This document shows positions 7,878 to 14,048 of a stretch of 22,597 bases of DNA, one piece after another. A program made the translations under genes and the position numbers. Location: positions 1 to 22,597 of the forward strand of contig JACQUH010000101.1 in NCBI GenBank assembly GCA_016210375.1, given 5' to 3'. This stretch comes from Chloroflexota bacterium. GTDB taxonomy: Bacteria > Chloroflexota > Dehalococcoidia > Lucifugimonadales > JACPCL1. The notes below the pieces were generated by a model that ran no database searches, had not been told where the DNA came from, and saw only the letters and a list, made by a program, of their open reading frames with translations. Every line of letters starts with the position of its first letter. Position 1 is the first letter of the stretch.

Positions 7878-8843
7878 TCACGGCGTCAGCAGCAGCTTGC
7901 CGACGGTAGCACGGTCCTCCATCTGGCGGTGGGCCTCCGCGGCGTCCCGAAGCGGGAAGGTGGCTTGGATGGTCAGCTTGAGCTTGCCCTGGGCGATCCA
8001 GTCAAAAACGTCGCCCGCGCGGCGCAGCAGCTCGGCCCGGGTGGCTGTGTAGTGGCCCAGGCCCGGGCGCGTAAGGAACAGGGACTTGGCCTGCAGAGTG
8101 AATGGGCTGACGGGCTGGACGGGGCCGCTGGACTGGCCGAAGAGGACCATGTACCCCCTGGGAGCCAGGCACTCAAGGCTTTTCTCAAAGGTGGTGGCGC
8201 CCACGGAGTCGTATACCACCGGCAGGCCCGCGCCCCCGGTGATGCGCCGCACCTCTGCGGCGAAGTCCTGCTGGGTGTAGAGGATGGTGTGGTCGGCCCC
8301 GGCCTCCCTGGCCAGGCGCGCCTTGTCCTGGGTGGACACAGTGGTGATGACGGTGGCGCCGCGCATCTTGGCCATCTGGATGAGCAACAGGCCGACGCCG
8401 CCGGCCCCGGCGTGAATGAGGCAGGTCTCGCCCCGTTTCAGAGGGTAGGTGTCGTTTGCGAGGTAGTGGGCCGTCATGCCCTGGAGCATGGCTGCTGAGG
8501 CGACCCTGGGGTCAACACCGGGCGGCACCTTCACCAGCCGGTCGGCGGGGGCTGCCACCTTCTCGGCGTAGGAGGCGTTGACGCTGGAATAGGCAACCAG
8601 GTCGCCCACCTTCACGTCGGTGACGCCTGGACCGACCTGAGAGACGACGCCGGCGCCCTCGCCGCCGGGTACCAGGGGCAGGTTGACGCGGTACAGCCCG
8701 CTGCGGTTATAGATGTCCATAAAATTAACGCCGATGGCCTGCAGGTCTACGACTACCTGGCCGGGGCCGGGCTGGGGGTCTGGGAGGTCTACGTAGCGCA
8801 GGACCTCGGGGCCGCCCGTCTGGGTGATCTGAATGGCCTTCAT
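7878..8843 (-). CDS. NADPH:quinone oxidoreductase, zeta-crystallin type
   Basis: A 321-residue zinc-free member of the medium-chain dehydrogenase/reductase superfamily. It starts MKAIQITQTGGPEVL, typical of quinone reductases, with GGEGAGVV (about 60-67) in the catalytic domain, the Rossmann nucleotide loop HAGAGGVG (144-151), and a C-terminal FPLRDAAEAHRQMEDRATVGKLLL. The structural-zinc cysteine cluster of alcohol dehydrogenases is absent. It probably transfers electrons from NADPH to quinones or related enones in the cytoplasm. The ATG at 8843 has GAGGAG five bases upstream; the 51-codon extension before it lacks family similarity. It forms a likely two-gene unit with the DUF429-like gene downstream. 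Confidence 0.92.
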   Translation of the reverse strand: MKAIQITQTGGPEVLRYVDLPDPQPGPGQVVVDLQAIGVNFMDIYNRSGLYRVNLPLVPGGEGAGVVSQVGPGVTDVKVGDLVAYSSVNASYAEKVAAPADRLVKVPPGVDPRVASAAMLQGMTAHYLANDTYPLKRGETCLIHAGAGGVGLLLIQMAKMRGATVITTVSTQDKARLAREAGADHTILYTQQDFAAEVRRITGGAGLPVVYDSVGATTFEKSLECLAPRGYMVLFGQSSGPVQPVSPFTLQAKSLFLTRPGLGHYTATRAELLRRAGDVFDWIAQGKLKLTIQATFPLRDAAEAHRQMEDRATVGKLLLTP

Positions 8844-9363
8844 TGTGTCTCCTCGCAGGTATGAGGGGCAAAGCCTCTTGCTGTGTCCTTCATCTTGAAG
8901 GGCGAACCTGGGGTTGTCAACGGGCCTTCTTGTCAGGTTGCCCTTGCTTGGGGTTGACGACTGGCATGGCCTGGCACTAATGGTCATGTGCAACATAGCC
9001 CGCCATTTGAGTTCTGACCTAACCCCCTCTGGCTCCCTCCTTCGCTCCGGTCAAGGACAGGCTCTTCCCGCACGGGAAGGGGGAGAAGATTGGTTTGAAA
9101 CAGTCTGATGCGGCCTTACCGCATCAGACTGTTTCCTTGAATAGTAGTTCCCCTCTCCGTTGCGGAGAGGGGAACTACTGGGGGGGACGTCGAGTCTCGC
9201 TGGCAACGTATTTGTTCAATGACCATAAGCGCCTGGCTTGGGGTTCGCCTAACCCCCGACTTCAGTCGGGGGGATTCGGACCACCCGAAGGCAAACGCGC
9301 TCTACCGTTGACGCGGGGCGCGCATTGGCGTACAACGTAGGCACTCCAGCAGAGGGTACTGAT
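8844..9363. other. Gene-free spacer before the MTHFR-like gene
   Basis: About 520 bases with no credible gene. Most of it is the three-hairpin element at 8969-9237. A flanking 9-bp-stem hairpin CCCCCGACT-TC-AGTCGGGGG (9253-9272) follows, whose reverse-oriented counterpart lies after the MTHFR-like gene (10346-10362). I see no convincing promoter. Confidence 0.6.
8969..9237. repeat. Three-hairpin repeat element, copy 2 (reverse orientation)
   Basis: The ends GCCTGGCACTAATGGTCAT (8969-8987) and CAATGACCATAAGCGCCTGGC (ending 9237) are imperfect inverted repeats. Inside, in reverse order relative to copies 1, 3 and 4, are CTTCCCGCACGGGAAG, a central hairpin with perfect 17-base arms (9097-9135, loop CCTTA), and a second perfect 17-base-arm hairpin (9143-9179, loop TTG). 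This copy has about 24 extra bases in its first hairpin. It has no coding capacity. Together with the copy at 10383-10622 it brackets the MTHFR-like gene. Confidence 0.78.
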
Positions 9364-10281
9364 ATGGCCACTGTGACCGAGAGAGTTGCCGACGATGGCA
9401 GCCGCTCCCTCTTCATTTGTGACTTCTCGCCGCCCAGGGGCGCGGACCTGTCAACCGTGGCGCAGGTGAAGGAGGTGGGCGCCGACTTTGTGTGCGTGGC
9501 CTACAGCCCGGGCAAGTCTGTGCGTGTGGATTCCACTGTCATGGCCCATCTTATCGCCCTGGAAGGTTCCATGCCGCCCCCTTCAAGGGGCGGTAAAGAG
9601 GCCATCGCCCGGGAGGCAGGGCAAGGTGTCATCTTCAACCTCGCCTGCCGAGACATGAACCGCCTGGCCCTCCAGAACCACCTGTTGGGGGCGCAGCTTC
9701 TGGGCCTGGAGAACGTCGTGGTGTTGCAGGGCGATGGCTTCAGCCAGCAAGATTTGCAGGGGGTGAAAGAGGTAGGCGATTACCAGCCGTCCCAGCTTAT
9801 CCAGGACATCGTGAAGCTGAACCAGGGGATTGATTTCCGAGGACTCAAGCTGCGGGCGCCCACCGCCTTCTGCATCGGGGCCGTGATGGACTTCAGCAAG
9901 GGGGTAGAGCAGCAAGCGCGGCGGGCCCGCGTCAAGGTGGAAGCCGGCGCCGACTTCTTCCTCGCCCAGACGTTCTATCGGGTGGACCTGGTCCGCCAGT
10001 TCCACCAGGCCTACCGGGCGGCGGCGGGCGTGCCCTTTCCCAGGCCCATCTTCTACGGCCTGCCGGTGCCCCACAGGGAGGGCCTTCTCTTCGGCGACGT
10101 GCCGGAGCAGGTGCGCAACGACCTGGAGCAAGGCCGCCCCGGTGTGGAGATAGCGCTGGAGCAGTTGCGGGCACTGGCCGGACAGGGCATCCGCACCTTC
10201 TATCTGGTGCCGCCGATCCTGCGTGGAGGCCGCCGGGACTACGCCGCCGCCCGAGACCTGCTGCGGGCGTTCAGAGGATAG
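9364..10281 (+). CDS. Methylenetetrahydrofolate reductase-like protein with an in-frame repeat insert
   Basis: A 305-residue TIM-barrel protein resembling methylenetetrahydrofolate reductase (MTHFR, flavin-dependent C1 metabolism). Supporting segments are RSLFICDFSPPRGAD (core start), FNLACRDMNRLALQNHLLGAQLLGLENVVVLQGD (middle strands), KVEAGADFFLAQTFY, and the C-terminal YLVPPILRGGRRDY. It is closer to the short MTHFR-like proteins that accompany corrinoid/folate enzymes in anaerobe-related lineages than to E. coli MetF, so the reaction is inferred. Start 9364 is the first good ATG, with GAGGG seven bases upstream. Near residues 66-82 a 17-codon stretch (SMPPPSRGGK core) interrupts the expected join HLIA-REAGQGV. 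It is flanked by direct repeats and matches an intergenic repeat. The gene stands alone between inverted repeat copies. Confidence 0.85.
   Translation: MATVTERVADDGSRSLFICDFSPPRGADLSTVAQVKEVGADFVCVAYSPGKSVRVDSTVMAHLIALEGSMPPPSRGGKEAIAREAGQGVIFNLACRDMNRLALQNHLLGAQLLGLENVVVLQGDGFSQQDLQGVKEVGDYQPSQLIQDIVKLNQGIDFRGLKLRAPTAFCIGAVMDFSKGVEQQARRARVKVEAGADFFLAQTFYRVDLVRQFHQAYRAAAGVPFPRPIFYGLPVPHREGLLFGDVPEQVRNDLEQGRPGVEIALEQLRALAGQGIRTFYLVPPILRGGRRDYAAARDLLRAFRG
9553..9610 (+). repeat. In-frame repeat-derived insert inside the MTHFR-like gene
   Basis: ATCGCCC occurs at 9553-9559 and again at 9604-9610, exactly 51 bases (17 codons) apart, with similarity extending to 11 of 14 bases. Between them lies ATGCCGCCCCCTTCA, identical over 15 bases to the core of the intergenic repeat at 16333-16347, followed by AGGGGCGGT. 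The arms CCGCCCC/GGGGCGG can pair. The frame stays open. Confidence 0.6.
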
Positions 10282-10343
10282 CGAAGAAAACCGTCACTGG
10301 CTCCCTGGCCTCCGCCTATGCTTACTCGGGAGTGGTATCCATG

Positions 10344-10382
10344 GGCCCCGACTGAAGTCGGGAGTTCAACGAACCCAAGACC
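10344..10382. repeat. Hairpin flank, inverted counterpart of 9238-9276
   Basis: CCCCGACTGAAGTCGGG followed by GAACCCAAGACCTGG is the reverse complement of CTTGGGGTTCG plus the CGACTTCAGTCG hairpin at 9238-9276. A rearranged third copy lies at 16247-16280 (AGTCGGGG...GAACCCAAAACCTGGCA). It extends the inverted repeats around the MTHFR-like gene inward by about 40 bases. Confidence 0.65.
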
Positions 10383-10622
10383 TGGCGCTTATGGTCTTTG
10401 ACCAACCACTATTGCCTTGTGGTTCCGACCTCTCCCTCTGTAGTCCCCCTCTCCGCCACGGAGAGGGGGACGATAGATTAAGGAATCGGTGTGATGCGGC
10501 ACTGCCGCATCACACCGATTCAAACCAAACTTCTCCCCCTTCCCGTACGGGAAGGGGGAGCCAGAGGGGGTTAGGTCAATTCGCCAAACAACTTCAGCGT
10601 GCTGGCGCGCAACCAAGCGCCA
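10383..10622. repeat. Three-hairpin repeat element, copy 3
   Basis: It starts CTGGCGCTTATGGTCTTTGACC and ends near AACCAAGCGCCA. Inside are CCCCCTCTCC/GGAGAGGGGG, a central hairpin with perfect 17-base arms AATCGGTGTGATGCGGC (10484-10520, loop ACT), then CTCCCCCTTCCC/GGGAAGGGGGAG and GAGGGGGTTAGGT. It fills the spacer between the MTHFR-like gene and the ABC exporter. No T-tract follows any stem, so it is not a classical terminator. Confidence 0.78.
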
Positions 10623-10650
10623 ATAGGCCTTGATTTTGCCCCGGGCAGTG

Positions 10651-10680
10651 CTGACGCCATGCTCCCCAGAGGGCTACAAT
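10651..10680 (+). promoter_or_regulatory. Probable sigma70-type promoter of the ABC exporter genes
   Basis: CTGACG (10651-10656), an 18-base spacer and TACAAT (10675-10680) match the -35 and -10 consensus at 4 and 5 of 6 positions. Transcription would start near 10687, giving a leader of about 29 bases before the chosen ATG at 10716. Confidence 0.5.
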
Positions 10681-10715
10681 AAGAAGAGTTTGTGAGCGAA
10701 TTCACAGGACAGACG

Positions 10716-11636
10716 ATGACTGAAGCTATTGAAGTAGAAGGCCTGGTCAAGAGGTTCGGCAGCTTCACAGCCGTGGATGGCATCTCCTTCACCGTGCACC
10801 AGGGGGAGGTGTTCGGCATCCTGGGTCCCAACGGCGCCGGCAAGACCACCACCATGGAGATCATAGAGGGCTTGCAGGAGCCGACAGCCGGGCAGACCCG
10901 CGTGCTGGGGATGGATACGCACCGGGAGCGGGCCAAGGTGAAGGAGCGCATTGGCGTGCAGCTCCAGGCCTCGGCCTACTTTGAGTACCTGACCCTTACC
11001 GAAATCCTGAATCTCTTTGGCCGCTTCTACCCGCGCCATCTGGACCCTGGCGGACTGCTGGCGAAGGTGGGCCTCGTGGACAAGGCCAAGGCCACCGTTG
11101 GACGCCTCTCCGGCGGGCAGAAGCAGCGGTTCACCATCGCCGCCGCCCTGGTGAACGACCCGGAGGTGGTCTTTCTGGACGAGCCCACCACTGGCCTGGA
11201 CCCCCAGGCCCGGCGAAACCTGTGGGAGTTCATCCAGGCCATCCACCAGGATGGACGCACGATTGTGCTGACCACCCACTATATGGAGGAGGCCCAGCTC
11301 CTGTGCCAGAGGGTGGCCATTATGGATGCAGCGAAGATAGCAGCCCTGGATACGCCCCATGACCTGGTGCGCCGGCTGCCGGTGCCCTACGAGATACGAG
11401 TGACCGCCGCAGGCAGCCTGCCCCAGGATAACCTGGCAGGCCTGGCGGGGGTGAAAGAGGTTGCCTTTGACGCCGACGGCGCCTGTCGCCTGCGCTCGGC
11501 CAACGCCGCCCGCACCTTGCAGGCCCTGATGGCCTGGGCAAGCGAGAAGGGCGTGGCTCTGGCCGAAGTGGAGGTAGTACCCGCTAATCTTGAGGACGTC
11601 TTCCTGGCCCTCACGGGCCACCAGTTAAGGGACTGA
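10716..11636 (+). CDS. ABC-2 exporter ATP-binding protein
   Basis: A 306-residue cytoplasmic ATPase of the drug/antibiotic/NatA-like exporter class. All motifs are present: Walker A GPNGAGKT (37-44), signature LSGGQ (131-135), Walker B VVFLDE (151-156) with the D-loop GLDPQ, and switch histidine 188 in TTHYMEE. The C-terminal 80 residues (EVVPANLEDVFLALTGHQ) are the usual accessory tail of this class. ATG 10716 is chosen because AGGA lies about seven bases upstream and the proposed promoter would start just before it; a GTG at 10692 is possible. The permease gene begins 16 bases downstream, so the two form one transporter. The substrate is unknown. Confidence 0.95.
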   Translation: MTEAIEVEGLVKRFGSFTAVDGISFTVHQGEVFGILGPNGAGKTTTMEIIEGLQEPTAGQTRVLGMDTHRERAKVKERIGVQLQASAYFEYLTLTEILNLFGRFYPRHLDPGGLLAKVGLVDKAKATVGRLSGGQKQRFTIAAALVNDPEVVFLDEPTTGLDPQARRNLWEFIQAIHQDGRTIVLTTHYMEEAQLLCQRVAIMDAAKIAALDTPHDLVRRLPVPYEIRVTAAGSLPQDNLAGLAGVKEVAFDADGACRLRSANAARTLQALMAWASEKGVALAEVEVVPANLEDVFLALTGHQLRD

Positions 11637-11652
11637 ATCGAGGGGACCTGCG

Positions 11653-12738
11653 ATGTTGCTGGCGCTGACCCTGGCGAACCTGAAGATGATCCTGCGGAAC
11701 CGGCAGGCCCTCTTCTGGGCCATGGCTTTCCCCCTCATCTTCGTCACCATCTTTGGACTGTTCCGCCTGGACCAGCCGCCCACCATTAACCTGCTGGTGG
11801 TGGACCACGCACAGGATAGCCTGTCCACGGCGCTGGTGAAAAACCTCGCGGGGCTGGAGCGGTTTGAGGTGGCGGAGGTCCAGGACGAGGAGCGCGCGCG
11901 CAGGGATGTGCAAGACGGGGAGGTCGGCTATCTCCTGGTCATCCCCGAGGGGCTGGCGGAAAAGCTAGCCACCCCTGGGGGAAACCAGCCGGTGCCCATT
12001 GAGCTGGTGTACGACCGTGGCAGCCAGACGGCGGCCATCATCATCGGGACTATCCAGCGGTTCGTGCAGGAGACCAACCAGCAGATCACCCATGCGCCCA
12101 CGGTCCTGGAGCTCAAGGCCGTAGGCGTCCAGGCCAAGAACCTGACCTACTTTGACTTCCTGCTTCCGGGGTTTGTGGGTATGGGGGTCATGACCTACGC
12201 TATCATCGGGCTCTCATCGGCCATGGCCCTGTACAGGGAGCAGAAGATCCTGAAGCGCATGTTGGCCACGCCCCTTAAGGTGCGTACCTTCTTCGCCGCC
12301 CAGATCATGGCTTTCCTGGGGCTGTCGGTGGCGCAGGCGTGCATCATCGTGGCCGCGGGGGTGCTGTTCTTCAACGGCCACATCTATGGCAACTTTTTAT
12401 ACCTGCTGGTGCTGGTGGTCATTGCCAACGTGGTGTTCTTGAACCTTGGCTTCTTCGTTGGCGCGGTGGCAAAGAACGTGCGCGCCGCCGACGGCATGGC
12501 TAATGCTATCTCCATGCCCATGATGTTCCTGTCCGGCACGTTCTTCCCCAAGGAGTCACTCCCTGGGGTGCTGGCCGACGTGGTAGAGTTCCTTCCTCTT
12601 TCGCCTCTGCTGGATGCCATGCGAGGCGTTGCGCTGGACGGCAAAGCCTTCTGGCAGTACCCCACGGAGCTGGCCATCCTGGGAGGGTGGATCGTGGTGT
12701 CCTCGGTGCTGGCAGTGCGAGTGTTCCGGTTCAGCTAG
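11653..12738 (+). CDS. ABC-2 type transporter permease
   Basis: A 361-residue membrane protein with the standard ABC-2 topology: one N-terminal helix (about 20-37, LFWAMAFPLIFVTIFGLF), a large extracytoplasmic region (about 40-165) and around five C-terminal helices (from FDFLLPGFVGMGVMTYAI onward). The segment MFLSGTFFPKESLPG between late helices is typical of the family. GAGGGGA lies six bases before the ATG. It pairs with the preceding ATPase as a homodimeric or heterodimeric exporter. Its TAG stop shares the palindrome CTAG with the stop of the convergent Uma2 gene. Confidence 0.93.
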   Translation: MLLALTLANLKMILRNRQALFWAMAFPLIFVTIFGLFRLDQPPTINLLVVDHAQDSLSTALVKNLAGLERFEVAEVQDEERARRDVQDGEVGYLLVIPEGLAEKLATPGGNQPVPIELVYDRGSQTAAIIIGTIQRFVQETNQQITHAPTVLELKAVGVQAKNLTYFDFLLPGFVGMGVMTYAIIGLSSAMALYREQKILKRMLATPLKVRTFFAAQIMAFLGLSVAQACIIVAAGVLFFNGHIYGNFLYLLVLVVIANVVFLNLGFFVGAVAKNVRAADGMANAISMPMMFLSGTFFPKESLPGVLADVVEFLPLSPLLDAMRGVALDGKAFWQYPTELAILGGWIVVSSVLAVRVFRFS

Positions 12739-13280
12739 AACAGCTCGCTCACCTTGCAGGAAAAGCCGGGGAGCACGGGGTCGCCCTGAAGCGTCTCTTG
12801 CGCGGTGAGCACTTTGGCTTCTCGCTGGGAGTTGTAGACGACCACCGAGCGCGTGTCGGGGTAGACGACCCATACGAGGCGAACGCCTGCGGAAAGCCAG
12901 TCCTCTACCTTCGCCTGTATATAGGGCGCGCTGTTTGAAGGAGAGACAACCTCTACGACGAGGTCTGGCGCAAGTTCCAGAAAGGCCCTCCCAGGTTCTT
13001 TCGGCAAGCGCTCCTTAGAGACAAATACGACATCTGGCGCACGGACGGTGTCAGGATTGCGTGCCAGAGTAAACCCTGGCTCTCCAACTCCTGCTGTTCC
13101 CAAATCATGTTGCTCCACGAAAAGCAGGATCTTGGCTCCTATTTTCAAAGCTATGTGGGAGTGTTCCAGGGTCGTCGGCGGCAGGTCAATAAGCTCTCCA
13201 TGCACAAGCTCCAATCGCCTGGCGTTATCTTCCAGTTGGCCCAGGTCTTCTGCGGTCATCAAGGTTTTCGCTGTAACCAC
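12735..13280 (-). CDS. Uma2 family (DUF820) nuclease-fold protein
   Basis: A 181-residue Uma2 protein of the PD-(D/E)XK superfamily. Characteristic elements are ELVHGELIDLPP near the N-terminus, RNPDTVRAPDVVFV with the probable metal-binding Asp83, PDLVVEVVSPSN with Glu110, and AKVEDWLSAGVRLVWVV with Lys124. Uma2 proteins are abundant in Chloroflexota and Cyanobacteria; a nuclease activity is predicted from the fold, and the biological role is not known. The start is GTG at 13280 with a strong GGAGGAGG site about seven bases upstream. A TGGTATGAT extended -10 lies at 13313-13321. The stop overlaps that of the ABC permease gene. Confidence 0.87.
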   Translation of the reverse strand: MVTAKTLMTAEDLGQLEDNARRLELVHGELIDLPPTTLEHSHIALKIGAKILLFVEQHDLGTAGVGEPGFTLARNPDTVRAPDVVFVSKERLPKEPGRAFLELAPDLVVEVVSPSNSAPYIQAKVEDWLSAGVRLVWVVYPDTRSVVVYNSQREAKVLTAQETLQGDPVLPGFSCKVSELF

Positions 13281-13312
13281 GTGCCCCCTCCTCCCAATAG
13301 TAAGATAGGAGC

Positions 13313-13321
13313 ATCATACCA
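13313..13321 (-). promoter_or_regulatory. Extended -10 element upstream of the Uma2 gene
   Basis: On the minus strand TGGTATGAT reads as TG-N-TATGAT, an extended -10 hexamer that would start transcription near 13306, about 26 bases before the GTG start. No clear -35 is visible. Confidence 0.4.
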
Positions 13322-13364
13322 TGCGACCAAGTTCGTCGCACAGCCAAAGGGTGGTCGCCTGCAC

Positions 13365-14048
13365 CTAGTCCCTGAGCAACGTTTGTATGTCCTGCACCAG
13401 CGGCCCTGAGTCCAGGGTGACGTCAGAGTGCAGGACGCGGATCCGTCCCTCCTTGTCAACGAGGTAGACCGGCGCTTGATGGGCGATGAGGTAGGGCGCC
13501 GAAACCCCGTCGCTGGCCTGGGCCAGGGTCGCCTGGCTCAGTCGCGTTGTCGCGCCTCCTTCGCCCTGGCGGTACGGGTCGGCGGCAATGAAGTAGCCAT
13601 CCCACACCGGGCGCAGCTCCTCCACGCTTCCCGTGAGAAAGCGCCACACCTCTATCATGCCCTTTCCCTGGGAGTACTCGTAGGCCCGCTGCGGCGTGTC
13701 CCTGGCAGGGTCAACGGTGATGGCCACGAAAGTCACACCAGAGGCGTTGCCTCCCAGGGCCTCGTGCGCCTTCCTCAGGGCCTTTGTGGTGAGGGGACAC
13801 ACGTCAGGGCAACTGGTGTAGAGGAAGGTCAGAGCCACCACCTTGCCACGGAAGTCTGCAAGGGATGTCCTCTGACCGAACTGGTCGGTAAGCTGGAAGT
13901 TGGGCGCCTCCATGGGGGGGTCAAGGGGAGTGCCATGGAACGTTGGCTGGGAGCCGCACGCCGTCAGCAGAAGCAACAGGGCGGCAGACAGCGTCAAGAC
14001 TGCCACGGGGAAAGCGACGCCCTTTGTGGGGCCAGTGCGTGTCGCCAT
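13365..14048 (-). CDS. Sco/SenC family copper chaperone lipoprotein
   Basis: A 227-residue thioredoxin-fold protein that delivers copper to, or reduces, the CuA site of cytochrome oxidase subunit II on the outer face of the membrane. It has an N-terminal lipoprotein signal with the lipobox LLTAC (Cys31), the copper motif SCPDVCP (Cys80, Cys84), VAITVDPARDTPQ, and the third copper ligand His190 in APYLIAHQAPVYLVD. The ATG overlaps the TGA stop of the fused heme synthase by one base, so the two are translationally coupled. Reading frames that run further upstream lie antisense-like within ctaB and lack family features. It clearly serves the caa3 oxidase encoded nearby. Confidence 0.93.
   Translation of the reverse strand: MATRTGPTKGVAFPVAVLTLSAALLLLLTACGSQPTFHGTPLDPPMEAPNFQLTDQFGQRTSLADFRGKVVALTFLYTSCPDVCPLTTKALRKAHEALGGNASGVTFVAITVDPARDTPQRAYEYSQGKGMIEVWRFLTGSVEELRPVWDGYFIAADPYRQGEGGATTRLSQATLAQASDGVSAPYLIAHQAPVYLVDKEGRIRVLHSDVTLDSGPLVQDIQTLLRD

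Noticed and set aside
8844..8996. A 51-codon extension of the quinone oxidoreductase
   Set aside because: No family similarity, and GAGGAG precedes the ATG at 8843.
9011..10577. A CRISPR array from the recurring hairpins
   Set aside because: Copies are hundreds to thousands of bases apart, in both orientations, and there are no evenly spaced short repeats or cas genes.
10421..10577. Rho-independent terminators formed by the C-rich hairpins
   Set aside because: The stems are strong but none is followed by a T-tract, and the same hairpins occur at sites unrelated to gene ends.
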